64,000 bases of DNA, taken from the NCBI GenBank assembly GCA_026122225.1, contig JANEZZ010002671.1:620001-684000 (forward strand), written 5' to 3'. A program made the position numbers and the translations under genes. Numbering within the stretch: the stretch's first letter is position 1; each line of letters starts with the position of its first letter. Source of the DNA: Heloderma charlesbogerti (Eukaryota > Chordata > Lepidosauria > Squamata > Helodermatidae). Under the pieces are notes generated by a model, which worked only from the letters and a program-made list of their open reading frames with translations, had not been told where the DNA came from and did no database searches. Below are positions 34,701-44,815 of this stretch, in pieces.

Positions 34701-34929
34701 AATGCGAAGAGAAAACTCTCTGGAAAAGACCCTGATGCTGGGAAAGACTGAAGGCAAAAGGAGAAGGGGACGGCAGAGGATGAGATGGCTAGATAGCATC
34801 ACGGATGCAATGAATATGAACTTGAGCATGCTCCGGGAGAGAGCGCAGGACAGGAAGGCCTGGCGTGCTATGGTCCATGGGGTCACGAAGAGTCGGACAC
34901 GACTGAACGACTGAACAACAACAACAACA
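31706..34929 (+). mobile_element. Full-length BovB (RTE) LINE with an intact ORF
   Basis: The 3224-bp element is flanked by a perfect 11-bp duplication, agggttcccct (31695-31705 and 34930-34940). It starts at the same ccccttcatgg as the other full-length copies and ends in ctgaacgactgaac plus aac repeats. It is closely similar to the 25371-28582 copy and in the opposite orientation. Confidence 0.95.
31771..34914 (+). CDS. BovB endonuclease/reverse transcriptase (1047 aa, open)
   Basis: The ORF is continuous and colinear, without indels, with the one at 25350-28517. Endonuclease residues Asn113, Glu141, Asp246, Asn248, Asp339 and His340 are all in place. The reverse transcriptase has motif A FIDYAKALD (Asp692, with Leu at 697), GVRQGCILSP at 746-757 and YADD at 792-795. 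It ends TRLND with a TGA supplied by the duplicated gactgaac unit at the 3' end. There is no separate ORF1 and no RNase H domain was recognised, as usual for RTE elements. The protein is predicted to be complete; activity is not shown. Conservative differences from the sister copy include Arg/Leu after YADDTT. Confidence 0.92.
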   Translation: MPCRATQDGQVMAESSDKMWSTGEGNGNPLQYSCQENPMECITRLKDMTPEDEPLRLEGVQYTTGEEQREFPSSARKSEAAGPKPKGHSAVDVSGGEKKIRCCKEQYCLGTWNVRSMNQGKLEVVKHEMARLNIDILGISELKWTGMGEFNSGDHHIYYCGQESLRRNGVALIVNKRVGKAVLGYNLKNDRMISVRIQGKPFNITVIQVYAPTTEAEEAEVDLFNEDLQHLLELTPKKDVLFIIGDWNAKVGSQEITGITGRHGLGVQNEAGQKLIEFCQENTLIIANTLFQQHKRRLYTWTSPDGQYRNQIDYVLCSQRWRSSIQSVKTRPGADCGSDHELLLAKFRLKLKNVGKTTKPIRYDLNHIPDEYTVEVRNRFQGLDLIDRVPEELWTEVHNIVQEAATQSIPKKKKCKKAKWLSDEALQVAHERREAKSKGERGRYTQLNAEFQRIARRDKKAFLNEQCKEIEENNRMGKTRDLFKKIGDLKGTFCAKTGMIKDKEGRDLTEADEIKKRWQEYTEELYRKDLYVPDSHDSAVTELEPDILESEVKWALGSISNNKASGDDSIPAELFKILKDDAVKVLHSICQQIWNTQQWLQDWKRSVYIPFSKKGNAKECSNYRTIALISHASKVMLKILQARLQQYVNRELPEVQAGFRRGRGTRDQIANICWIMEKAREFQKNVYFCFIDYAKALDCVDHNKLWQILKVMGVPDHLTCLLRNLYEGQEATVRTRHRTTDWFKIGKGVRQGCILSPCLFNLYAEYIMRNAGLDESEVGSKIAGRIINNLRYADDTTRMAESEEDLKSLLLRAKEESAKAGLKLNIKKTKIMASGPITSWHIEGEEMAAVTDFTFLGSKITADGDCSHEIKRRLLLGRKAMANLDSIVRSRDITLPTKVRLIKAMVFPVVMYGCESWTIRKAERRRIDAFELWCWRRLLRVPWTARKSNQSILKEINPECSLEGQIMKLKLQYFGHLMRRENSLEKTLMLGKTEGKRRRGRQRMRWLDSITDAMNMNLSMLRERAQDRKAWRAMVHGVTKSRTRLND

Positions 34930-35194
34930 AGGGTTCCCCTGTGGAAAGAAAATACAAATGGTGTTGTTGTTGCTTTCTAAAACTATAGGCTTCTTCTCTA
35001 TTTTAATTTTTTAAATCTCAAATTCTTTCTGTCCCATTTATGAAGAAATCTGCAGATGTTGAGAAGTTCCTGTCTAAAGGGAACCAAACAAAATTCTCAC
35101 CCATCTGTACTGGCCAATTCAATAGGTACAGCCACTCCCAGCATGGAGAGAACCATATTGTACCAGCCTGCTTGTCACATAGCTCTTAAAGGTG

Positions 35195-35668
35195 AGTCTG
35201 TCAGACAAAATTCAAAGTGATTTTGATAGACTGGAGCTCTGGGTGAAAAACAACAGAATGACATTTAATAGGGATAAATGCCAAGTTCTGCACCTAGGAA
35301 AAAGAAACCAAATTAACAGTTACAAGATGGGGGATACGTGGCTCAACAACACTACAAGCGAGAAGGATCTTGGAATTGTTGTAGATCACAAGCTCAATAT
35401 GAGCCGACTTATGTGATGTGGTGGCAAAAAAGGCAAATGCTCTTTTGGGCTGCATTAATAGAAGCATCGCTTCCAAATCCCGGGAAGTACTAGTTCCCCT
35501 CTACTCAGCACTGGTTAGGCCTCATCTGGAGTACTGTGTCCAGTTCTGGGCACCACACTTTAAGAAGGATGCAGACAAACTGGAGAGGCTTCAGAGGAGG
35601 GCAATGAAGATGATCAGGGGACTAGAAATAAAGCCCGATGAGGAGAGACGGAAAGAACTGGGTATATT
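35195..35668 (+). mobile_element. CR1 LINE fragment (RT C-terminal part)
   Basis: The plus strand encodes [35 protein letters not shown], then after one frameshift near 35415 [20 protein letters not shown] and [13 protein letters not shown]. These are typical of the CR1 reverse transcriptase thumb and connector. It stops abruptly at a MITE fragment. Confidence 0.8.
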
Positions 35669-35975
35669 TAACTTCAGCCACCCGATTTCGGCTGTCTAGC
35701 CACGGAACAGCGGAGCAGGAGAAGCGGCTGCTGGATGACACATAGGATGTGTTGCACTGGCATTCCTGCCTTCCCTGCCCTGGAATGCCCCGTTTTCTCC
35801 GCTCCGCGCTCCTCTTCCAAGTGCGGCATGTGGGGCCATTCTGAGCTACCTGCGAGGCAGTGCAGGAGGGGGGAAGGTTGCTTCTACAGGAACTCACCTT
35901 GGAGTGCAGGCTCTGAGGTCGGTTCCTGGAAACCGCCATATCCTATGGCCATCTAGAGGCCATAGGATTGCTCCC
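35669..35975 (+). mobile_element. MITE family A, 3' part
   Basis: This contains cagccacccgatttcggctg, tagccacggaacagcgg and the terminal ggccataggattgctccctc, matching the 3' half of the copy at 24557-25045. Confidence 0.55.
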
Positions 35976-36879
35976 TCCAGGTGTTATCTCTAAAACTGAT
36001 AAAATATTGTTAGAAATGGATATGGGAACATCTGGAAACCTGAGCTTAGTTTAGGAACTAAACTGGAAAATTCAAATTACTGAAGAAGAATGGAATACAA
36101 TCTAGAAGAGTTTTCCAATTAAAATGCTGTCCTCCAAAATCAGGGAACAAACTATTAAAATGATACAAGGCTGGTATCTCACTTCAGTGCACTTATATTA
36201 ATTCAGACAACAATAAATTTTGCTGGAGTGGATGTAAACAACTAGGCACCATACAACACATGTTGTGGGAATGAGGGAAAGTGAAGAAAATATGGGACTT
36301 TGTTTTTCTAGCAATTAATAAAATAACAGGACAAAGCATATCAAAAACACTGGGAATATTTCAAGGCAATAATGAAAATTTATTACAGAAACACCTATAA
36401 GATTTCTAACAACTGCAACTAGCTGGTTGATAGCCAGCAAATGGAAATATCTAAAAAGAATCTCGCTTAAAGAATGGTACAACAGAGTATAGCAGACTGC
36501 GTTATTAGAAAAATTGACAAATAGTATTAAATTAGCAGAAGGACAAAGAAAAAAGGGCAGTTGTATGAATGGTACAGTTTTATTGTTTATGCAAATGCAG
36601 ATAAACGACGGCGTGTTCCCTCTTGCTACAAAACTCTGGTTATCATAGAACATGAAAAGGTATTATACATGTTTAAAACAACAAATAAGAAGGTATATGT
36701 ATTAACAAATTCTAATGCATGTTTTCAGACATTAAAAAATGCAGTGAACATTTAGGTTATATATTTGTTCTTAAGAATAAAATATGTACATCTTATCATT
36801 GTTAATATAGAGTAACATATATACGTATAAATTGTTGTACAATTTATTATGCATTTGGTGAACAAAGTTGTACAAAGAA
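35976..36879 (+). mobile_element. L1-like LINE 3' end
   Basis: Near 36230-36330 the plus strand encodes CKQLGTIQHMLWECGKVKK and IWDFVFLAINKITGQSI in a broken frame, the C-terminal cysteine-containing region of L1 ORF2. The remainder is AT-rich 3' untranslated sequence that runs up to the Ty3/gypsy LTR. Confidence 0.65.
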
Positions 36880-37047
36880 TGACTGCAGGAATCAGTGTGG
36901 GCCTCAAACACAGCTGTTCTTTATTCAGCACACACAGAAGTGAGGGCTTAAGAGAAACTCCACCCACTGTTGTAGCCCCCAATTCTACAGGAGCTGCCAA
37001 GGCTCAAAAATAATAACTAACCCACAGAACCCCTAGAATACATAACA
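36880..37047 (-). repeat. 3' LTR of the Ty3/gypsy element (168 bp)
   Basis: It begins tgactgcagg and ends aatacataaca on the plus strand (TG...CA ends on either strand). It aligns with 42851-42975 over tcaaacacagctgttcttt and ctacaggagctgccaagg. On the minus strand it is preceded by a polypurine tract, aagggggaaggaatg (37048-37062). Confidence 0.75.
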
Positions 37048-37504
37048 TTCCTTCCCCCTTAGCTATCATAGTCCTTCAACCGAACACTTTCACTGCACGG
37101 TCTCTGCAGTCGACTAGTAGGTGTAGATTCCTAAGATGACTTCCTTTCAGTAACTGCTGTAGATAAGGAAGGAGTATTGCTCCCATTTCTTAGTGGTTCT
37201 GGCACTTCAACAGGCAATGAGAGAAACTCATCAGTTCCAGATAGATCTTCAGCAGCTACCTCTGCTGATGACAACCCACTCTGGCCACAACGCCTTCTTA
37301 GCTGTCAACATGGCGATGCCACACTGACCCATCTGCACACTGGACCTTGTATGACACAGGTCCAGTGACCTCAGTGATGGAGGAAGGAACCCACCTTGGT
37401 CCAGCACCATTGTTCCTAGCAAACACCTGATCTTGTGAGACAAATGAGTGGAGAGTAGGAGCTCAGAAAGCAGCATCCAGATCTTCCTCCTGTTTTTGCT
37501 TTCA

Positions 37505-39045
37505 CAGAATCATAGAATAGTAGGGTTGCAATGGGCCTATACGGAATCTAGGACAAAGCATCCCTGACAGATGGCTGTTCAGCTTCATCTTAAATATCTC
37601 CAGTGTGGGAGAACCCACTGCCTCCCTAGGTAATTGGTTCCATTGTCGTATTGCTCTAACAGTCAGGACATTTTTCCGGATGTTCAGCTGGAATCTGGCT
37701 TCCTGTAACTTGAGCCCATTATTCCATGTCCTGTACTCTGGGATGATCAAGAAGAGATGCTGGCCTTCCTCTCTGGGATAACCTTTCAAGTACTTGAACA
37801 GCGTTATCATATCTCCCCTCAGTCTTCTCTTCTCAAGGCGAAATATGCCCAGTTCTTTCAGTCTCTCTTCATAGGGCTTTGTTTCCAGTCCCCTGATCAT
37901 CTTTGTTGCCCTCTTCTGAACCCTCCCCAGTTTGTCTGCATCTTTCTTAAAAGTGTGGTGCCCAGAACTGGACTCAGTACTCCAGTTGAGGCCTAACCAG
38001 TGCTGAGTAGAGGGGAACTAGTACTTCCCGGGATTTGGAAGCTATACTTCTATTAATGCAGCCCAAAAGAGCATTTGCCTTTTTTACAGCCATACCACAT
38101 TGTTGGCTCATATTCAGCTTGTGATCTACAACAGTTCCAAGATCCTTCTCGCTTGTAGTATTGTTGAGCCAAATATCGCCCATCCTGTATCTGTGCATTT
38201 GGTTTCTTTTTCCTAGGTGCAGAATTTGGCATTTACCCCTATTAAATTTCATTCTGTTGTTTTCAGCCAAGTGCTCCAGCCTATCAAGATCACTTTGAAT
38301 TCTCTTTCTGTCTTCCAGGGTATTAGCTATCCCACCCAATTTTGTGTCATCTGCAAATTTGATCAGCATTCCCTGCACCTCCTGCTCCAAGTCATTAATA
38401 AAAATGTTGAAGAGCACTGGGCCCAGGACTGAGCCCTGCAGTACCCTGCTCGTTACCTCTCCCCATTTTGGAAGATCCCATTGATAAGCACTCTTTGAGT
38501 CCGATTCTGTAGCCAACTGTGGATCCACCAGACCATTGTTTTATCTAGCCCACTTTGAGCTAGTTTGCTCATCAGTATATCATGGGGCACTTCGTCGAAC
38601 ATTTTGCTGAAGTCGAGGTATATGATGTCCACAGCATTCCTCACAGTCCACAAGGGAGGTTACCCGATCAAAAAATGAGATCAGGTTAGTCTGGTAGGAT
38701 TTGTTCTCGACAAATCCATGTTGGCTTCGAGTAATCACTGCATTGTTTTCAAGGTACTTACAGATTAATTGCTTTATAATCTGCTCTAGAATTTTCCCAG
38801 GGATTGATGTCAGACTGACTCGTCTGTAGTTCCCAGATTCCTCCTTTTTGCCATTTTTGAAGATGGGGACAACATTAGCTGTCCTCCAGTCATCTGGCAC
38901 TTCCCCCATCCTCCAGGATTTCTCAAAGATAATAGACAGTGGTTCTGAGAATTCTTCTGCCAGTTCCTTGATTACTCTATGATGCAGTTTATATGGCCCT
39001 GGAGATTTGAACTCATTCAAAGTAATTAGGTATTCCTTGGCCATA
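37505..39045 (-). mobile_element. CR1 LINE, 5'-truncated, inserted in the Ty3/gypsy element
   Basis: The minus strand encodes most of a CR1 reverse transcriptase: IPGKILEQIIKQ, VDIIYLDFSKMFDEVPHDIL (motif A), VLGPVLFNIFINDLE, KFADDTKLG (FADD box near 38345) and [14 protein letters not shown]. It ends in the CR1 3' tail at 37505 (on the plus strand, agaatcatagaatagtaggg). A few frameshifts break it. Confidence 0.85.
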
Positions 39046-39330
39046 TGCTAATCAATCTCAAGCTGCAATCCTGCCCCTTCAGCCTTTGCCGGGGGCTCAT
39101 AGACCCTCTTTCGGGAGAAGACTGAGCGTTGTAAGTCTCCAGCTAAGTCTGGGTTGAGACGGTCAAGACAGGTTTTTAGATGCTGCCCCATAAGTGCAGG
39201 ACTGACTCCTGTTGTTGCACAAGGAGTAACACATTGAGCAATGAGAAACCTGGCAAGGCCAGTATCCTCCTGCAATGCACTTCAGGGCATCTTTTATTGT
39301 CTGCACCACCCATTCAGCTTGACCATTTGC

Positions 39331-39798
39331 TCAGGGATGACAAGGTGCAATGGTGACAGCCTGAATAAGGTTCGTGTCTACAAGTGTTTTAAATTCAGCA
39401 GATGTAAATGCAGTCCCATCGTCTGAGACTACAGTGTCAGGCAACCCATGGGTTGCAAATAAGTGGCGCAGTGCTGTGATGGGTGCAGCAGCTATTTGTG
39501 ATGGTACTAAGACTACTTCAAGCCACTTCGAGTAAGAATCTACCACAACCAAGAAGTTTTTTCTTTGAAATGGTCCTGCAAGATCAATATGTATTCTTGA
39601 CCAAGGCTTCTTGGTCACTTCCCATGGAAAGATAGGTGCTCTTGGTGGATTGTGCCTACTGGCTTGACAAGTACTGCACTCATTTACAGTTTTTTTCAAT
39701 ATCTGAGTCAATACCAGGCCACCAGACTCCTGGCCAATGCTTTCATGCAAATGGTCCCTGGATGAGCTACATGCAGCACAGACAAGATGGTTTGACAA
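39331..39798 (-). pseudogene. Ty3/gypsy integrase remnant
   Basis: This open stretch carries part of the zinc-binding domain (CSTCQASRHN) and the catalytic core. The first Asp is in RIHIDLAGPF, the second in VSDDGTAFTS, and the core runs to the end of the fragment without the expected glutamate in frame. It would have joined the element's DNA to the host genome. Neighbouring RNase H lies just upstream in the element's direction. Confidence 0.75.
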
Positions 39799-40000
39799 CC
39801 CTTATCTGGAATAACAACACGGTTTCCCCATAGCAGACATCCCTTATGGGCAGGCATCTCTTGAGGACGGCGTTCGAATGGCTTAAATTCCTCTGACAGT
39901 TCCTCATCTGGCCATCCCCTCCATACCCAGTTTAAAACACAAGCTAGTACAGGATCTCGAGCAGTCAGCCTAGTCAGCCAGAGGTGGGTCAGGAAGGGCT

Positions 40001-41100
40001 TCAAGCATCAAGATTTCCAGTGAAGGAGGTACAACAAAATCTGGAATTTGAAGTGGTACCTGACTCAATCCATCGTCTAGCTATTGCCTTTCCTGGTTTG
40101 TAGGCAAGTGTATAATCATAAGCATGGAGCAGAATGCTCCAATGCTGCATGCGGGGTGATAGTATGCAGGGAGTAGGCTTGCCAGGAGAGAAGTTTCCTA
40201 GAAGAGGCTTGTGGTCCATGTGTATTTCAAAAGCATGGCCATGGAGATAGCTGTGGGCCTTTTTGGCTCTTGCAAAAAGAGCCAAGGCTTCTCTGTCAAT
40301 TTGTGCAAAGTTCCTTTCAGTGGATGACACAGTCCTTGAATAATAAGCAACTGGTGCCTCTGTACCATCTGGAAATTTGGGCTTACCACAGCACCAACCC
40401 CGTAAGAAGACGTATCAGTAGTGGGGTTTTTTCCATCATAATGTGATGACTTCAGCACAGAACTTGAAGTCAACAGGTGTTTGACATTCTGGAAAGCAAT
40501 CTCATGCTGGCTGGTTTTCTTTTCATGATGGGAAAAGGAGTTCCATAGAACTCCTTTTCCCAGCAAGCAATGCAGTAGCTCAGCAACGGTGGCCTTTTGT
40601 GGAAGAAACCCATGGTAGAAATTGAGAAGTCCCTAGAAGGCTTGAAGTTCCTGCTTTGTTTTTGGAGCAGGTGCATCGTGAATTGCACGTATTTTTTCGT
40701 CAGTGGGGTGAATGTCAGAAGCATCAATACGATAGTCCAAAAATGGATGGAGGTTCCAATTTCACATTTCTCCTTTTTTACATGAATGTCAGATGTGTCA
40801 AAATGATGTAGGACTTCTTGAAGTCGTTCAGCATGTTCTTCCTCTATTGATCCCATGAGTAGGACATCATCTAAATATAGTACAACACTTGGGATTCCAG
40901 AAAGTAGGGTTTCCATGAATTGCTGGAACGGTCCAGAGGTCACAGAAATTCTGAATTGCAGATGCTTTGCTCAGAATGCACCTTGATGAGTGATGATTGT
41001 TTGGGCATCTGCTGTAGAATCATCAATGACCAACTGTTGATATGCTTAGGCCAGATCAAGTTTTGCAAAGACCTTCCCTCCACCAAGAACAGCAAGGAGT
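40001..41100 (-). pseudogene. Ty3/gypsy reverse transcriptase and RNase H remnant
   Basis: Reading towards lower coordinates: AYQQLVIDDSTADAQTI, then FQQFMETLLSGIPSVVLYLD with the catalytic YLDD near 40875, then the RNase H segment with SSYGVGAVVS, FAQIDREALALFARAKK and HMDHKPLLGNF. The pieces lie in different frames, so at least two shifts have occurred. Confidence 0.75.
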
Positions 41101-41685
41101 TGATTGACAGCAGGCACTGGGTATGGATGCTGCTTAAGTGCCTTATAGACAGTGCACTTATAATCCCCACACAGTCTCACCTTCCCATTAGGCATACTGG
41201 CATAATGGGAGTAGCCCACTGGGTCTGTGTAGCTTGTTCTAACACATCTTGCTTGATGAGATGCTCAAGCTCTTCTTCAATTTTTTCCCCACAATGCAAA
41301 AGGAACATTCCTGGCTTTCATGCAAATTGGTGCAATAGGTGGATCCAGATGGAGTGACACTGGCTTCCTTTTGTATTCTCCCAATTTTTCAGAAAATACT
41401 CTTGGAAATTTATTAATAATTGCTGCAAGTGGACCTGTAGTAAGGTGGTGAATTCCTGGAACGCTAATCACTACCAATGAGAACCAGTTTCTCCACAAGA
41501 GGTTTTTCCTCTGCCCCTCCACAATGATAAGTGGAAGCTTCCCTTAGAAGGAGCCACCCTGGACATCTACAGTGAAGCATCCAATGATACTGACGTACTT
41601 TGAATTGTAATCGCGCAGAATGCACAATGGACTTGACAATTTTGGAGCAAGGGTTGCAGAAAATACGTGCTTAAAGGTGTCCCTG

Positions 41686-42225
41686 TTAATTATGGATACC
41701 CCCAGGCCCCGAATCCACTTCCATTTTGCACTTCTGATTATTACATTGATTAATACTGATTAATACTGCTGCATACAACACAGAGGCATGAGGTTCCTCG
41801 CCACAGACCTTCTGAATGTAATACAGCTGTTGAGTTTCAACACCCTGTGGATAATCAGCCCCATGAGATGCTAGGTGGAGTGACTCCTTGTTATAGTTCC
41901 TTGGCCTTGTGCTGACAGATTTTGAATGGCAGACTCGCTCAAGGTGACCCTTCTTCTTGCAAAACCTGCAGTCAGCATCTCTGAATCTGCACAGAGAGCG
42001 CTGATGTGGCCCTCCACTGCCTGAGCGGGAATAGCTAAGCCAAGGCCTATCTGCGGATTTTATGGAGGGTGCATTTCTTGTGTTCTGTTGGCCTTGCTGC
42101 CCAGAATTCTCAGCCTGCTTGCTCCGGATGGCATTCACATTGTATGCATCTCTCTTGAGTTCTGTGACATATAGTGATGCAGTCTCACTGGCTAATGCCT
42201 TTTCTTGAGCCATTGCAAAAGTCAA
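41686..42225 (-). pseudogene. Ty3/gypsy Gag C-terminal and protease-start remnant
   Basis: A 179-residue open stretch contains a CCHC zinc knuckle, CRFCKKKGHLERVC, and then KMEVDSG, which resembles the start of a retroviral-type aspartic protease (V-D-T/S-G-A) with the last residue altered. The start codon shown is arbitrary; the true Gag start would lie further right. Confidence 0.6.
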
Positions 42226-42850
42226 GTTTGACTCAGACAGGAGGAGTCGTAGTGCTTCATCATAAACCCTGCAGACAAGTGATCCCTCACCATATCCTCT
42301 AGAAAATCCTCAAAGTTGCAGTGCTGGGAAAGATGATGCAGTTCTGCAATATAAGTGGCAATGCCCTTTCCAGGTTGCTACATTTGTTTGTGAAATTTAA
42401 TCTCTGCACAATAACTGAAGGATTTGGTGAGAAATGATTATCTTCGATAATCCTAAAAGTTCACCAAATGTCTTAGTTTTGGGTAAGGCAGGAGCAGCGA
42501 GGGGTGTTATTACAGCAAATGTCTGTGGCCCACAAACAGCTAAGAGCACAGCTCGCTTTTGTTCAGCATTAGCTATCTTATTTGCTTCGAGGTAGAATGA
42601 AAGTCGTTCTGTGTAAGAATCCCAGGAAGCAGGTTGTCTAACATCAAACCCTTCAATATGTCCAAGAAGCAGCCATTTTTACCTTATTTCTCTCTCTTTT
42701 TTTTAAAGCGCAGGAGTTGCTCAAGTTCTTAAGTGGGTCTAGCTGACTCCTTACCAGTCAGCTGTGTAAATGGATTCACAGTCCTTGCTGCCTGTATAGC
42801 TCTCAGTATCCCATCCTCATTGCCAAAAAATGTTGCATCGGTAGTAGGAA

Positions 42851-43762
42851 TGACTGCAGGAATCAGCGGGCCTCAAACACAACTGTTCTTTCTTCAGCAC
42901 ACACAGAAATGAGGGCTTAGAAGAAGCTCCGCCCACTGTTGCTGCTCCCAACTCTACAGGAGCTGCCAAGGTCCATCACACAGGTGGAGAATTCCACATC
43001 AATGCCGGTTCTTTCCCCATCCAGTATTATTGCAGGACTGGGTTGTTCTCTTTAGATGGCTGTCCTCGTTGCGTTATTTTTCGTTTCTTTCCTTCTCGTG
43101 GGGGTGATGATGCCACTTAGAGGGATCACCACCTTTCTGCAAAAAAGCATTACATGTGCGACAGCTCCTCCCTGGTTCCTGCCCCTTTCCCTCCCCTTGC
43201 ACGTTACTGGTGGATGGGGACTGACACACAGACAGTTCCCCCCAGTCCTCCCTGGGCCCCACAGCCATTTACTCACCGGGAACGCACAGGAGGGGGGTGT
43301 CCCAGCAGGTCGGAAGGCTGCACACTGCTCTGCCGACCTGCCTGCCACTCTGCCACCTTGCCGCTCTGCTGCCTTGTTCAGAATGCTGTAGGCCGAAAGT
43401 GGCAAGGACCCAAAGTGGTGCAGGCACAGGAAGGCGACATGTCCCACAGCCCGTAGTCACCGCCTTCCCCATCATGATCAGACCCCCAGCAAACCAAACC
43501 AACCGCCCACAGCCACCAACACACAGCAGTTCATTTGTGCCAGGGGAGAAATACACAGGGAGATCATGGTGCTCCATTTGCGCATATTTGGAAAAATACC
43601 ACATTTATTCCGTTTGAGGAAAACACGGGATAGTTGGGTGGAAATGGTGGGATAATGACTGGACGATGACGACGTCATGTAACGGACCCGCACAATTCAG
43701 TGAGTGGCCAGTCATGAATGTGCAATAAACTGGAGGTGTAGAGACGCCCAGGATACATAACA
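42851..43762 (-). repeat. 5' LTR of the Ty3/gypsy element with a ~740-bp insertion
   Basis: The first 125 bp (42851-42975) and the last ~45 bp (43718-43762, ending ggatacataaca) match the other LTR. Between them lies about 740 bp that is absent from the 36880 LTR. The insert is GC-rich and holds no recognisable domain; several overlapping short ORFs there are chance. Confidence 0.6.
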
Positions 43763-43889
43763 TATTTGTTGAACAAAGTTGTACAGACAGATAATGTACA
43801 TGTATTATAATGGAAATGAAATAAATAGTTAAAATTTAAAAAACACCCACAATGCCAGGTGTTGTAAGCTTCCCTCATAGGGGAGTTGC

Positions 43890-44815
43890 TCCAGCTACTT
43901 GATCATTTTCTGCACTTTTTCCAGCTCTACAATATCTCTTTTTAGGTGCGGTGACCAGAACTGTACACAGTATTCTACATGTGGTCACACCATAGATTTG
44001 TATAACGGGAGTATGATCTTGGCAGTTTTATTTTCAGTTCCTTCTTTAATTATACCTACTACTATAGAATTTGCCTTTTTCACAGCCACTGCACACTGGG
44101 TCCACATTTACATTGAGCTGTCCACCATAACCCCAAGATCTATTTCCTGGTCTGTCACTGCTAGCTCAGATCCCATCGGGCTATACTTGAAGTTGGGATT
44201 TTTTGCCCCAGTGTGCATCACTTTACATTTGCTTACACTGAACCACATTTGCTATTTTGATACCCATTCTCCCGGTTTAGAGAGATCCTTTTGGAGGTCC
44301 TTGCAATCCATTGTGTTTTGACCACTCTAAATAATTTGCTGTTGTCAGCAAACGTGGCCACTTCACTGCTCACTCCTAATTCCAGATCACTTATGAATAC
44401 ATTGAAAAGCATTGGTCCCAATACAGATCCCTGTGGGACCCCATTGTTTTACATCCCTCCATTGGGAGAATCTACCATTTATTCCTACTCTGTGCTTTCT
44501 GTTCTTTAACCAGTTACTGATCCATAAGAGGACCTCTCCTCTTATTCCATGACTGCTAAGTTTGCTCAGGAGTCTTTGGTGAGGGACTTTGTCAAAAGCC
44601 TTTTGGAAGTCCAAGTAAACAATGTCTACCGGATCACCCCTGTCTACATGTTTACTGACACTCTCAAAGAACTCTAAAAGGTTAGTGAGACGGGACTTAC
44701 CTTTGCGTGGTGATTCATACCACAGTGTCTTCCATTTCCATTTTCCCCCACTTCTTCTTCCATCTTTTTTTCTTACCACAAATAATTTGTTAAGTGGCAG
44801 AAAAGATGGAATAGC
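43890..44815 (-). mobile_element. CR1-type LINE fragment (RT region)
   Basis: On the minus strand: VDIVYLDFQKAFDKVPHQRL (motif A) near 44600, a break at the FADN/FADD box near 44355 (VATFADNSKLF), then the C-terminal part ending near 43890. It is the same subfamily as 62958-64000, which it parallels almost throughout. Confidence 0.8.

Larger units (their letters stand above)
37048..42850 (-). mobile_element. Ty3/gypsy LTR retrotransposon internal region, degenerate, split by CR1
   Basis: On the minus strand, 5' to 3', the order is: Gag with a CCHC knuckle near 41945-42000 (CRFCKKKGHLERVC); a protease relic near 41700 (KMEVDSG); reverse transcriptase with AYQQLVIDD near 41050 and YLDD near 40875; RNase H with IHMDHKPLLG near 40210; and integrase. 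A CR1 copy (37505-39045) has inserted near the 3' end. Frames are broken many times. The order protease-RT-RNase H-integrase identifies Ty3/gypsy (Metaviridae); the RT/RNase H wording resembles Mag-type elements, which is only an impression. No functional protein remains. Confidence 0.8.

Noticed and set aside
22255..35668. An inversion with breakpoints in one CR1 (antisense at 22261, sense at 35195)
   Set aside because: The two fragments overlap by about 50 bp of CR1 sequence and differ there, so they are separate copies rather than the two halves of one.
43052..43617. Overlapping ORFs of about 100 codons on both strands
   Set aside because: GC-rich insert in an LTR. No domain, no codon pattern and no conserved start was visible.
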